Below are positions 36,409 to 44,407 of a stretch of 64,000 nt of DNA, piece by piece. The notes under the pieces are model-generated. The model was not told the origin of the DNA and ran no database searches. It saw only the letters and a program-made list of their open reading frames with translations. The DNA comes from Myxococcales bacterium (GTDB lineage: Bacteria > Myxococcota_A > Polyangia > Polyangiales > GCA-016699535), in NCBI GenBank assembly GCA_016699535.1, contig CP064980.1:2426001-2490000 (forward strand). The letters run 5' to 3'. Position numbers and translations under genes: made by a program. Each line of letters begins with the position of its first letter. The stretch's first letter is position 1.

Positions 36409-37887
36409 CTAACGCTGTGGTTTTTGAAGGTAGACGAGATAGTGGTAGCCCTTGCGGTACCTTAGGTGTTTGGCGAAACGATAGTGATGTCTGAACCACG
36501 GATGTCTGGCGAGATTGCTTTCTATGGCGCTCAGAAAAACTGAAGGAGGTGGTTGTTGTGTTTGCCACGACTTGTGCCAGGCACGTGTGCGCAGCACGAT
36601 AGCCTGAGGCGCTTTGCGATCCAAATGGGCGATGGGCAGCCTTTTTCCTAAATACGCCCCAGGTTGCATTGCGATGACGGGATCCGTAAGACCTGCAAGG
36701 TCAACAATGAACAAGTCATGTTGGTAGCCGACAAGACCGATGTCTACTAAGGCGGCGCTTTTTACGTTCTGCGATAGATAGCGCCCAAGCAAAGAAGCAC
36801 GCTCGCTTTGAAGATGTGCCGCTGCGGCAATACGGGGAAGTTGAACCGTGCTGTCAACGATAGGAAGCAAAAACACCATCCCCAGGCAAGGGCAGCCAGC
36901 AAGCCCGTCTCTTCGCTGATAAAGCTCTATGACGGCAATACTAAGAAAAGCACAGAAAGCTGGAAGGATGGGTACAAATAAACGAAAGCCGGGCATCCAG
37001 TCGCCGCCGACCGCGAGTACAGCGATGCAATGTGTGGCAAGAAGAATGAGCCCAAGCAACAATATTTTGCGTTGTTTTGCGAGTATAGCGATGAGCATCA
37101 TGCCCAGTCCAAGGCCGAGTACGCCAAGCGCAAGTGTGCTGTAGCGCAAACCATTTAACAACGAAAAGGGTTTGGCTTGAATACTGAGGGGCAGGGCCTG
37201 TCCAAACATGAAGACGCGAAACCCGGCAACGCTGAGTACTCCGATCCCGCTTAGGCCCAATGCGGCTATCCGGTGTTTGCGTGCTGAGCTTAGCAAGATA
37301 AGCAGGGCGACAAAACCACAAAGCAAGCATTCCGGACGTAGCCATGCCAGGCATAGATTAGCTAAGCCCAGACATAGTCCTGCGTAAGGTGTTGAGCGGA
37401 GAGCTGAGAAAATCACGACGCTCAGCGTAAGGGTAGCTAAGCCGGTTTCAAGACCCGATGAAGACCAAACCCAAAGGTTGATTTCGCAAGCGCATCCCAA
37501 CACAACCAGTATGGCAGCGACTGTTTTGTGACTATCGGCTACGCTATAGGCTGCAAAATGAGCAGCCATGGCAACGGCCAGCGCGGATGAAGTAATTGAG
37601 GCGATCTTGGCGAAGTTGATAGGGTCCAATCCAAGCACTTCGGCAGTGATCATTGGAACAATCCAGAGGGGGCCAGTCACGCCGTCTGAGCGCAGATGGG
37701 GATTAAAGGCATAGCCTGCGCCGATGACGATGTTTTTCGCATAGCGCGCGACAATCCAAGCATCGTCAATCGTGAAGGCCCAGCAAACGCTTGCCAGCGT
37801 GATGCACAGCGCCGCGCATAGAGCCAAAAACCATTTAGAGCTGAGCGCTTCGTTTGGCCAAATACTTTTGATGGTATTCCTCTGCAC
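36409..37887 (-). CDS. GT-C superfamily membrane glycosyltransferase
   Basis: Starting from a GTG at 37887, with GGAG eight bases before it, the protein enters a first helix (WFLALCAALCITLASVCW). The catalytic first loop TIDDAWIVARYAKN has the Asp pair of GT-C enzymes that use lipid-linked sugars, and NPHLRSDGVTGPLW is a related family motif. About ten more helices follow and a C-terminal globular part (DIGLVGYQHDLFIVDLAGLTD) like that of DUF/arabinofuranosyltransferase-type relatives. The gene overlaps the 3' end of msrA by at least 53 bases at this start; a TTG at 37827 would avoid overlap but leave no positive residues before helix 1. It probably adds a sugar to an envelope glycan or protein on the periplasmic side. 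Confidence 0.7.
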   Translation of the reverse strand: MQRNTIKSIWPNEALSSKWFLALCAALCITLASVCWAFTIDDAWIVARYAKNIVIGAGYAFNPHLRSDGVTGPLWIVPMITAEVLGLDPINFAKIASITSSALAVAMAAHFAAYSVADSHKTVAAILVVLGCACEINLWVWSSSGLETGLATLTLSVVIFSALRSTPYAGLCLGLANLCLAWLRPECLLCGFVALLILLSSARKHRIAALGLSGIGVLSVAGFRVFMFGQALPLSIQAKPFSLLNGLRYSTLALGVLGLGLGMMLIAILAKQRKILLLGLILLATHCIAVLAVGGDWMPGFRLFVPILPAFCAFLSIAVIELYQRRDGLAGCPCLGMVFLLPIVDSTVQLPRIAAAAHLQSERASLLGRYLSQNVKSAALVDIGLVGYQHDLFIVDLAGLTDPVIAMQPGAYLGKRLPIAHLDRKAPQAIVLRTRAWHKSWQTQQPPPSVFLSAIESNLARHPWFRHHYRFAKHLRYRKGYHYLVYLQKPQR

Positions 37888-38305
37888 GGTGAAAGGCTCC
37901 GGCTTTTGCGATTTCAGTGACGATGGGCTCGTTGAAGCGTGCTTGTTTCTCACACTGCGCTTTGCTTTGCTGAGCTAGCTCGCGCTGCTCTTCATTGTGG
38001 TAGAAAATGGCGGAGCGGTACTGACTGCCAATGTCCGGGCCCTGACGGTGGTATTGGGTGGGGTCGTGCATTGTCCAAAAGGCATCCAGTAGTCCTTCGT
38101 AGCTGATGCGATCGGGATCGAAACTCAGGGTGACGGCCTCGGCGTGCCCGGTTTGGCCGCTGCATACCTGCTCATAGCTTGCGGAGTCGGTATGCCCGCC
38201 GGTATAGCCCACTTCGCTTCTCAAAACGCCGTCCAAAGCAGCAAATTTAGCTTCGATCCCCCAAAAACAGCCTGCGGCAAAAGTGGCCTGCTCGAGCTTG
38301 CTCAT
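37835..38305 (-). CDS. msrA: Peptide methionine-(S)-S-oxide reductase MsrA
   Basis: MsrA repairs the S form of methionine sulfoxide. The catalytic GCFWG motif is at residues 12-16 from the ATG at 38305 (MSKLEQATFAAGCFWG), and GYTGG, YEQVCSGQTGHAEAV and HDPTQYHRQGPDIGSQYRS are all present. Length 156 residues is normal for a cytoplasmic copy without signal peptide. Its 3' end overlaps the start region of the glycosyltransferase gene, so the two are probably co-transcribed. Pairs functionally with the lipoprotein MsrB at 14292. Confidence 0.95.
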   Translation of the reverse strand: MSKLEQATFAAGCFWGIEAKFAALDGVLRSEVGYTGGHTDSASYEQVCSGQTGHAEAVTLSFDPDRISYEGLLDAFWTMHDPTQYHRQGPDIGSQYRSAIFYHNEEQRELAQQSKAQCEKQARFNEPIVTEIAKAGAFHRAEEYHQKYLAKRSAQL

Positions 38306-38470
38306 CGTGTGTATTTCCTTTGAATAGATGACCTTTTTGACCCATTTGCCCGAAAGCAGCAAGGGCGGCCAGGGTGTTTATCCTGGCGGAAGAGAAGGCT
38401 TGCGCTTGACGCTGGGCATAAGTGCGGGTATTTTCCCTCGATTCTGATACCCCCCCAACAGGACTTAGAC

Positions 38471-38727
38471 ATGGTTACGATTCGACTTGCCCGCTTTGGG
38501 TGTAAAAACGACCTTTTTATCACATTGTTGTTCAAGACAAGCAGTTTAGCCGTGATGGCCGCTTTCTCGAGCAAGTGGGCACTTACAACCCAACTCAGCC
38601 GATGGAGCAAGCTCGCATCCAGCATGACCGCGTTGATTACTGGAAAGAAAACGGCGCGCAGGTAAGTGAGACCTTGCAAAAAGTGCTTCGTGTACACCGC
38701 AAAGCACTTAGTGCTGCGACAGCTTAA
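38471..38727 (+). CDS. rpsP: 30S ribosomal protein S16 (apparent 1-base deletion)
   Basis: The gene reads MVTIRLARFGCK, then the A run at 38504-38508 lacks one A; with it restored the sequence continues KRPFYHIVVQDKQFSRDG, LEQVGTYNPTQP and DRVDYWKENGAQVSETL to TAA 38725. The restored size, 85 residues, is exactly S16. It heads the conserved rpsP-khpA-rimM-trmD block. S16 is essential, so the break is almost certainly not real. The 165-base leader (38306-38470) has no clear attenuator. Confidence 0.95.
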
Positions 38728-38740
38728 GTTTAAAAACACA

Positions 38741-38980
38741 ATGGACCAAATGAAAGACCTTATAGAGTACATTGCTCGCTCTCTGGTGGACAATCCGGAA
38801 GGCGTCAATGTGCAAGCTGTTGAAGGCGAGCAGACGTTAATTCTCGAGCTCACCGTAGATGGCGATGATTTGGGCAAAGTCATTGGTAAAGATGGGCGAA
38901 CAGCCCGCGCCATGCGCACATTGCTGGCTGCGACCTCTGCGCGCTCCGGCAAGCGTGCGGTTCTAGAAATCCTTGAGTAG
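38741..38980 (+). CDS. khpA: KH-domain RNA-binding protein KhpA
   Basis: A 79-residue single KH domain with the GxxG loop (GKDGRTARAMR) after LGKVIG, the classic KhpA/YlqC layout. It starts at ATG 38741 (MDQMKDLIEYIARSLV), 14 bases after rpsP. KhpA binds RNA with KhpB and affects cell size and translation of some mRNAs. Its last codons overlap the start of rimM. Confidence 0.92.
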   Translation: MDQMKDLIEYIARSLVDNPEGVNVQAVEGEQTLILELTVDGDDLGKVIGKDGRTARAMRTLLAATSARSGKRAVLEILE

Positions 38981-39506
38981 CCGAGCCCAGGATCTTGAGT
39001 TAGTTGCTCTGGGACGGGTTGCACGCGCTCACGGGATTGTGGGTGAGTTGCGGATTCATTTGTACAATCCTGATTCAGCTGTTCTGCGCGAGCAAAAAGA
39101 GATTATCCTGCTTCACAATGGGCAGCGGAGCACGCTGCGCATTCACAAAGCACGTGAGGTCCCTAAAGCGCTTCTTCTTAGCATTGACGGGATCCGCACG
39201 CGCACACAAGCTGAAGCTTGGCAGGGGGCAGAGGTCTGTGTACCGAGCGATGCCTTACCTGCGCTTGACGATCAGGAATATTACATCAAAGACCTTGTGG
39301 GTATGCAGGTTTATGACGCCGACGAGCAAGCGCTCGGACAAGTCATCGACGTGCTTAGTTATCCATCGGTGGATTGTTTGGTGGTAAACAGCGCCGATGG
39401 GCGACGCGAGGTTCCTATGATTGACGACTTTGTGTTGCACGTGGATACTTCAAAAGGCCTCGTCATCGTTCAGCGCTGGGACGAGTTTGAAATCCAACCC
39501 GATTAG
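38973..39506 (+). CDS. rimM: 16S rRNA processing protein RimM
   Basis: RimM binds S19 and helps mature the 30S head. The N-terminal domain shows ALGRVARAHGIVGELRIHLY and the PRC-barrel-like C-terminal domain shows YYIKDLVGMQVYDAD and PMIDDFVLHVD. Length 177 residues is normal. The start is TTG 38973, overlapping the khpA stop by eight bases; no later start keeps the conserved GRV segment with its usual lead-in. Confidence 0.92.
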   Translation: MSSRAQDLELVALGRVARAHGIVGELRIHLYNPDSAVLREQKEIILLHNGQRSTLRIHKAREVPKALLLSIDGIRTRTQAEAWQGAEVCVPSDALPALDDQEYYIKDLVGMQVYDADEQALGQVIDVLSYPSVDCLVVNSADGRREVPMIDDFVLHVDTSKGLVIVQRWDEFEIQPD

Positions 39507-39522
39507 GGCGGTGAGTGCTGCG

Positions 39523-40230
39523 ATGGACATTGCGATTGTTACCCTTTTTCCTGAGTTGTTTGACTCCTATTTGAGAGCCGCGCTGCTTGGTAAAGCGCTC
39601 GAGCAGCAGCGTTTTTCGCTGCAATGCATCAATCCACGCTCATTCACACAGGATAAACATCAAAGCGTGGACGATCTGCCCTACGGCGGCGGAAGCGGCA
39701 TGGTAATGAAAGCGGAGCCTTTGGTGAAGGCCATGGAGTCTTTCGAAAGCGATGGCAAACGAAGCCATCGGATTATGCTCAGTGCGAGTGGCAAAGTCTT
39801 TAAACAAGGCGATGCACAACGACTAAGCGAAAAGGAAAGACTTACTTTTCTATGTGGTCGTTACGAAGGCATCGATGATCGTGTGAGTCATTTTGTCGAT
39901 GAAGAACTTTCCTTGGGTGATTTCGTGTTAATGGGAGGTGAAGCAGCCGCCATGGCGATGATCGAAAGCACGGTACGCTTGTTGCCCGGTGTGATCGGCA
40001 ATCCGGAATCGTTGCTTCACGAATCGCATGCGCAATCGCAACTTGAATACCCTCAATACACACGTCCCCCTGAGTTTCGAGGGTATCCAGTGCCCGAGGT
40101 CTTGCTAAGTGGCGATCATGGTGCCATTGAGCGTTACCGTCAGGAACAATCCCTTATTCGTACGCGCAGTAGACGGCCTGAGCTCATTGAACAGCAGGGA
40201 CAATCGACCGTAGACAAGAAGAAGCCATGA
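39523..40230 (+). CDS. trmD: tRNA (guanine-N1)-methyltransferase TrmD
   Basis: TrmD makes m1G37 next to the anticodon and prevents +1 frameshifting. It is a trefoil-knot SPOUT enzyme: MDIAIVTLFPELFDSYL, then DDLPYGGGSGMVMKAEP, LCGRYEGIDDRV, and SLGDFVLMGGEAAAM. The ATG at 39523 fits; the upstream in-frame codons belong to rimM. The gene stops within four bases of the next start (ATGA), giving tight coupling. Confidence 0.96.
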   Translation: MDIAIVTLFPELFDSYLRAALLGKALEQQRFSLQCINPRSFTQDKHQSVDDLPYGGGSGMVMKAEPLVKAMESFESDGKRSHRIMLSASGKVFKQGDAQRLSEKERLTFLCGRYEGIDDRVSHFVDEELSLGDFVLMGGEAAAMAMIESTVRLLPGVIGNPESLLHESHAQSQLEYPQYTRPPEFRGYPVPEVLLSGDHGAIERYRQEQSLIRTRSRRPELIEQQGQSTVDKKKP

Positions 40231-40798
40231 ACAGCAAAAACATTTTTATCGGTCTGGTTCACTATCCGATACGTGATCGAGCAGGCGGCACCGTGAGCAC
40301 GGCGGTAACAAATCTCGACATTCACGACCTTGCCAGGCTGGCCCGCAGCTACGGTCTTGGGGGCTACTATTTAATCACGCCAATTAGTGCACAGCGTGAA
40401 CTTTCTGCGAGGGTGCTGAAGCATTGGCTCGATGGTCCGGGAAAGAGCCGCGTGCCTGAGCGCAGTGAGGCGCTTAAAACCGTGCGCGTGGTTTCAAACG
40501 TCGAGCAAGCGTGCGAGTCCATCCGCGGGGAAACCACGAGTGATCCCTTCCTTTGGGTTACCGCGGCTCGAAAAACAAAAGCAAAGCTTTAGAGAGTTAT
40601 GCGCAAGCCAGCGCACAACTTGAGCAAGACCAGGCGCCTGTTTTGCTTCTTTTCGGAACGGGGCATGGCCTTGCCGATGAGCTGATTGAGCAAGCCGATG
40701 CGCTTCTTCCTCCGATACGGGCTTATTCGGATTACAATCACCTGTCAGTGCGTACGGCGGCTGCGATTACCCTGGACCGATTGATTGGCGAGAAGTGA
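40227..40798 (+). CDS. TrmD-linked SPOUT-like RNA methyltransferase (apparent 1-base deletion)
   Basis: The N-terminal part (IFIGLVHYPIRDRAGGTVST, then VTNLDIHDLARLARSYG) and C-terminal part (LLLFGTGHGLADELIEQAD, then NHLSVRTAAAITLDRLIG) match the family often found next to trmD (PF09936-type). The A run at 40571-40575 lacks one A; restoring it joins WVTAARKNKSKALESYAQA. Restored length is about 190 residues. The GTGHGL and SVRTA motifs form the SAM-binding knot. The RNA target is not known. It is the last gene of the ribosomal block and is followed by a terminator. Confidence 0.85.
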
Positions 40799-40801
40799 TG
40801 A

Positions 40802-41007
40802 TAACTGGTCAGCCCGTGGTGCCCGCAGGCACTTTTTCCGAGGTTTTCGTAGCTTCGGCTTACGTCCGCGGACCTCGTCGTCAGGTACCGATGTACCATC
40901 CTCCTCAGTCCTGTTGGCGCGCTCGAATCTACGAAAACCTCGAAAAAAGAATTGTCTTCTAGCTTTGTCCTCGTGTTCGTATACTTTTTTGTTAACTGGC
41001 CAGCGCG
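40802..41007. repeat. Inverted repeat (21-base arms) flanked by near-direct repeats, MITE-like
   Basis: Arms 40832-40852 and 40929-40949 are reverse complements with one mismatch (ccgaggttttcgtag type), across a 76-base centre that itself contains a small GGTAC/GTACC hairpin. Outside them, the sequence at 40802-40816 (taactggtcagcccg) recurs at 40993-41007 with two differences. The whole lies in the 240-base space between the methyltransferase gene and the minus-strand peroxiredoxin. It has the look of a small non-autonomous insertion element or a strong bidirectional hairpin. It carries no coding sequence. Confidence 0.65.
40819..40837 (+). terminator. Probable Rho-independent terminator after the rpsP-trmD operon
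   Basis: GTGCC (40819-40823) and GGCAC (40828-40832) form a five-pair stem with loop CGCA, followed directly by five T. It sits 20 bases after the methyltransferase stop and overlaps the left arm of the larger inverted repeat. Confidence 0.6.
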
Positions 41008-41039
41008 TTTGTCTAGAAAATATATGGACAAAATAAGTT

Positions 41040-41486
41040 TTATGGCAAATTTAGGGCTTTTTTGACCCTTTTTACGTGTTTTTCGGCGGAAAACTCGTTG
41101 TGTAGGGCTTCGCGAATGCGGCCGTCTTGGCCAATCACGTAGGTCACGCGTTTTGGCAACATACCAAAGTACATCGCCTTGTAATCATTCGCGATAGTTC
41201 GGTTTGGATCGCTTAAAAGCGGGTAGTTAAGCCGATTGGCTTGGGCAAAGCTTGTATGGGAGTCGGAGGAATCTGCGCTCACCCCAACGATTTGCCCCGA
41301 AAACCCAGCTAGCTCGCTTGAAAGATCGCGAAAAGCACACACCTCTTTGCTGCAGACCGGCGTGAAGTCTTTGGGATAGAAGAACAGTACAACCGGCCCC
41401 TTCTTTAGTGTGTCGCTGAGGGTGAAGTGCTCACCGGCATGGGTTTGTCCTTGAATTTCGGGAGCTTTTTCGCCTATCTTTAGCAT
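41040..41486 (-). CDS. bcp: Thioredoxin-dependent peroxiredoxin, Bcp/PrxQ type
   Basis: Starting at ATG 41486 (MLKIGEKAPEIQG), the protein shows the peroxidatic site FYPKDFTPVCSKEVCAFRD, with the Cys after TPV and a second Cys five residues on, typical of atypical 2-Cys PrxQ. VGVSADSSDSHTSF and the RVTYVIGQDGRI strand complete the fold. It reduces peroxides using thioredoxin. Length 148 residues is normal. Upstream in-frame extension to 41624 lacks family similarity. It faces rplS across a 304-base divergent space. Confidence 0.92.
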   Translation of the reverse strand: MLKIGEKAPEIQGQTHAGEHFTLSDTLKKGPVVLFFYPKDFTPVCSKEVCAFRDLSSELAGFSGQIVGVSADSSDSHTSFAQANRLNYPLLSDPNRTIANDYKAMYFGMLPKRVTYVIGQDGRIREALHNEFSAEKHVKRVKKALNLP

Positions 41487-41790
41487 GCGGCCTAGGCTTT
41501 CAAACCCTGAGGATTTTGGCAATGCTTCTGTGAACGAAGGCTCGCTTTTCGCCTGATAAATCAGTCGTAGTTGACTGACTTTAGGCGGCATGCTAGCAAA
41601 CGCGCTCTGTAGGGACTGCCTCAAAATAGCTCCCGTCGCCAGCTCGCAAGATTGTTTCCGATGACGGCGTCAGTTTTTTCGCAAGAAGTAACCACTCTTG
41701 CTGCAAAAACGTTCTTGTCATCGAAAAAATCTTGCTTCGCTTGCTCGGTCCGCTCTTCTGAAACAGTCCCATGAAAGAGAGTGCTTTTCC
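41487..41790. promoter_or_regulatory. Divergent intergenic region between peroxiredoxin and rplS
   Basis: The 304 bases carry no supported gene; open frames here on either strand lack motifs and signals. A compact hairpin TCAGTC/GACTGA lies at about 41566-41583, extended by GCCT/AGGC outside it. Another short TGAC/GTCA palindrome followed by six T lies at about 41662-41678, pointing toward rplS; it could be a weak attenuator in the rplS leader. Both promoters should be here. These readings are by eye only. Confidence 0.4.
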
Positions 41791-42147
41791 ATGAGCCAGC
41801 CTGTCCCACAAATCCAAGCCCTAGAAAATGCTCAACGCCGCGAGCTTCCAAAGTTCCGTGTTGGCGACACTGTTAACGTTCATTATCTGATTCGTGAAGG
41901 CGAAAAAGAGCGTGTTCAGGTCTTTAAAGGCACGGTGATTCGCAAATCAGGCGGAGGACTCGGAGCCACCTTCTGTGTGCGTAAAGTCTCCTACAACGTT
42001 GGTGTAGAGCGTATCTTCCCTCTGCATTCGCCACGTATTCAGCTGGTTGAAGTGCTAAGCCAAGGCAAAGTGCGCCAATCCAAGCTCTTTTATTTGCGCG
42101 AGCTTCGCGGCAAAAAGGCGCGCATCAAAGACCGAAACCAGAATTAG
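41791..42147 (+). CDS. rplS: 50S ribosomal protein L19
   Basis: L19 sits at the 30S-50S interface. FRVGDTVNVHYLIREGEKERVQ, FKGTVIRKSGGGLGATF, VRKVSYNVGVERIFPLHSP and YLRELRGKKARIKD are the family core. Length 118 residues from ATG 41791 (MSQPVPQIQALENAQ) is normal. In many bacteria rplS follows trmD directly; here a terminator, an inverted repeat and the minus-strand peroxiredoxin gene separate them. Confidence 0.96.
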   Translation: MSQPVPQIQALENAQRRELPKFRVGDTVNVHYLIREGEKERVQVFKGTVIRKSGGGLGATFCVRKVSYNVGVERIFPLHSPRIQLVEVLSQGKVRQSKLFYLRELRGKKARIKDRNQN

Positions 42148-42216
42148 GGCTGGCGCTATTTTGGCCAGGCTACGGCAGGATGCCATAGTGACGTGCGGAG
42201 GTTAGCCTAAGGCACG

Positions 42217-42981
42217 ATGGATATTGGCATCATAGGTTATGGTCGTTTTGCCCAGGTGCTTGCTTCGATTCTAAGTCCGGAGCATCGGCTCTTTATCTAC
42301 GAGCCCAAGGGCAGCTCTGTATTGCCCCCGGCAGGCTCTTCGTTTGTCAGTGAAGAGCAAGCGCTGGCACAAGCCGTTATTTTCTACGCGGTGCCCATCA
42401 ATGCCCTTGAGGGCGTTTTGGCCAAGCATGCTCCGGTGTTCCGCAAAGACGGAAAAAGCAGACTCGTGCTTGATGTGCTGTCGGTCAAGCTTCACGCCAA
42501 ACAGGTCTTTGAGCGCCACTTACCGAGTAGTGTAAAGGCTATCTTATTGCATCCGATGTTTGGCCCTGACAGCGTGCGTGAGCAGGGCTTCAACGATTTG
42601 CCCATGGTCATGGACCGCTTTTGCGCAAGCGAGCAGCAAGTGAACTATTGGACCGGCTTTTTTCAAGGCAAGGGTTTGCATGTCATAGCAATGAGCGCCG
42701 AGGAGCACGATCGCAAAGCGGCCTGGTCTCAGGGTGTGACTCATTTTATTGGTCGCGTGCTCGATGAGATGAAGCTTGCAGCGACCGACATCGATACCTT
42801 GGGCGCAAAACGGCTTTTGGAGATTCGCGATCAAGTTTGCAATGACAGCTGGGAGCTGTTTACCGACTTGCAAACAAAGAATCCGTACACGATTGATATG
42901 CGTGTGGCCCTCGGTAAAGCGGTTGATCGCATTTACAACAGTCTTTGCCTAATCGCGTGTTTCAAGAACGCTGGGCGGTAG
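42217..42981 (+). CDS. tyrA: Prephenate/arogenate dehydrogenase
   Basis: The Rossmann start DIGIIGYGRFAQVLASIL gives the NAD(P) site. LDVLSVKLHAKQVFERHL and ILLHPMFGPDSV carry the active-site His and the loop of the family, with THFIGRVLDEM further on. The enzyme oxidatively decarboxylates prephenate or arogenate toward tyrosine. There is no chorismate mutase domain. Its last dozen codons overlap the following prephenate dehydratase-like frame by 37 bases. Given the many frame breaks here, the two could be one fused protein, since the overlap lacks an ATG for the second gene. Confidence 0.88.
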   Translation: MDIGIIGYGRFAQVLASILSPEHRLFIYEPKGSSVLPPAGSSFVSEEQALAQAVIFYAVPINALEGVLAKHAPVFRKDGKSRLVLDVLSVKLHAKQVFERHLPSSVKAILLHPMFGPDSVREQGFNDLPMVMDRFCASEQQVNYWTGFFQGKGLHVIAMSAEEHDRKAAWSQGVTHFIGRVLDEMKLAATDIDTLGAKRLLEIRDQVCNDSWELFTDLQTKNPYTIDMRVALGKAVDRIYNSLCLIACFKNAGR

Positions 42982-43544
42982 GCATTCAAGGCGGTCAGGG
43001 CAGTTTTAACGAAGAAGCAGCGCAGTACTACATCCAGCGCAATGACCTTAATCCTTTTGACATTCATTATTTGTACACTACGGAGCAGGTGCTGAAGGCT
43101 TTGCATGAAGGCCGCATTGATCGCGGTCAGTTTGCGGTGCACAACTCAACAGGTGGCATGGTTGGGGAAAGCGTCGATGCCATGGCGAACTACAAGTTTC
43201 GTATCGTTGAGCAGTTTTCGATTAAAATCTCACATGCATTGATGATCCGTCCTGATACACGGCTTGAGCAAGTGGATTCGGTGATGGCGCACCCTCAGGT
43301 CTTTAAGCAGTGCAAAGAAAATCTTGCTCAAAAATATGAAAGACTTAAACAAGTGAGCGGCACAGGAGAGCTGATTGACTCGGCCAACGCCGCCAAGCAA
43401 TTGGCTGCAGGTGATTTAAGTTCAAATCATGCAGTGATGGGCAGTAAGATTCTGGCTGAGTTGTTTGATCTTAGACTGGTAGAAGACAATTTGCAGGATT
43501 TGAAAGATAACTACACGAGTTTTCTTTGGGTGGAGCGACCATGA
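42945..43544 (+). CDS. Prephenate dehydratase-like domain protein
   Basis: The sequence WAVGIQGGQGSFNEEAAQYY matches the first strand and glycine-rich loop of the PheA prephenate dehydratase domain. FAVHNSTGGMVGESVDAMA matches the second subdomain, and RIVEQFSIKISHALMI is the core strand. The usual TRF catalytic Thr motif and an ACT domain are not visible, so activity is uncertain. The start is unclear: TTG 42945 or GTG 42957, both inside tyrA. It is either an overlapping gene or the C-terminal half of a TyrA-PheA fusion. Placement with tyrA supports a role in phenylalanine/tyrosine synthesis or its regulation. Confidence 0.7.
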   Translation: MPNRVFQERWAVGIQGGQGSFNEEAAQYYIQRNDLNPFDIHYLYTTEQVLKALHEGRIDRGQFAVHNSTGGMVGESVDAMANYKFRIVEQFSIKISHALMIRPDTRLEQVDSVMAHPQVFKQCKENLAQKYERLKQVSGTGELIDSANAAKQLAAGDLSSNHAVMGSKILAELFDLRLVEDNLQDLKDNYTSFLWVERP

Positions 43545-44380
43545 AACAATGGCTTTGTATGGGGTTGTGTGCGCTGTTTTTACTTAGCGCATGCGAGAAA
43601 AAAGACAGCAAGCCTGAGCAACGGCTCATCCTGAGTAAACATCGCCCTGAAGCCCAGGCCTGGATCAAGCGCATTATTGAGCGGCACGAAAAGGGCACAA
43701 AGCTTGCGGCTGAACATCTTGCGCCGGGCTTTACTGTACAAGACGACGAGCGAGCTGAGCAAATGCGAGTTGCTTTGCGTCTTATGAGTCAGCCGCCTAA
43801 AGGAATCTCCGAGCTTATTGCCTCCCCGAAGAGCTTCGTGGCTGCGGTTGACCTTGAAGGCAAGGTGATTGCCCGTGATGTAAAAAAGCAAGACGACAAA
43901 ATGCAGGGCCTGAGTTTTTCTGATTATGCTCCCATCAAAAGTGCGCTCGCAGGCAAAGCGGATCATGGTCTTGTGAAATTTAAAGATGACAAAGGCGGGC
44001 CCGCTGCGGTGAGTTTGCTCTTCGCTCATCCTGCCAGTAGCGATGATGGTGTGGTGGGTGTGGTTGCGGTGGGCATTCCTCTTTGGCGGCTTGCCCAGGC
44101 GGTGAGCCAACAACTAAGAATCGAGTACGCCAGCGAGGCGAATCTTATTCTTTGGGCCTACCTCTTTTACGATGGACAGTTTCATCATTTTTCAACGCCA
44201 CCTGAAGTCGATGACGCCCTGCCGTCCGTTGCTCAAATGTCGGCGAGGCTTCGAAAATCCCCCAACGGCTTTAGCGATGAGATGCAGGTTATGGGCAGAG
44301 CCTTTGGCCTCGGTGTTTTTGAAGCACCACGCATCGCCGACAAAGTTTACGTTGTTATCGTGCGTTCCGATTCGAAGTGA
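43541..44380 (+). CDS. Lipoprotein with Cache-like sensor domain, hypothetical
   Basis: The ATG at 43541 overlaps the upstream stop (ATGA), implying coupling to the prephenate dehydratase-like gene. A canonical lipobox (LFLLSAC) anchors it. The domain (about 60-200) reads FVAAVDLEGKVIARDV and AAVSLLFAHPASSDDGV, then VVGVVAVGIPLWRLAQ, resembling single-Cache ligand sensors of chemoreceptors and kinases, but no signalling output domain follows. I assign only the fold-type. It may bind a small ligand at the envelope. Confidence 0.55.
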   Translation: MKQWLCMGLCALFLLSACEKKDSKPEQRLILSKHRPEAQAWIKRIIERHEKGTKLAAEHLAPGFTVQDDERAEQMRVALRLMSQPPKGISELIASPKSFVAAVDLEGKVIARDVKKQDDKMQGLSFSDYAPIKSALAGKADHGLVKFKDDKGGPAAVSLLFAHPASSDDGVVGVVAVGIPLWRLAQAVSQQLRIEYASEANLILWAYLFYDGQFHHFSTPPEVDDALPSVAQMSARLRKSPNGFSDEMQVMGRAFGLGVFEAPRIADKVYVVIVRSDSK

Positions 44381-44407
44381 GGGAGGGAATCGCTCAGCCC
44401 TAGCTTT

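Noticed and set aside
38302..39024. 240-residue minus-strand gene
   Set aside because: It is the antisense shadow of rpsP-khpA; the plus strand carries clear conserved genes, and the minus reading has no motif.
41593..41851. Minus-strand small genes upstream of the peroxiredoxin
   Set aside because: They overlap the rplS leader and lack a family match or ribosome site, and their residues look like shadows of a non-coding leader.
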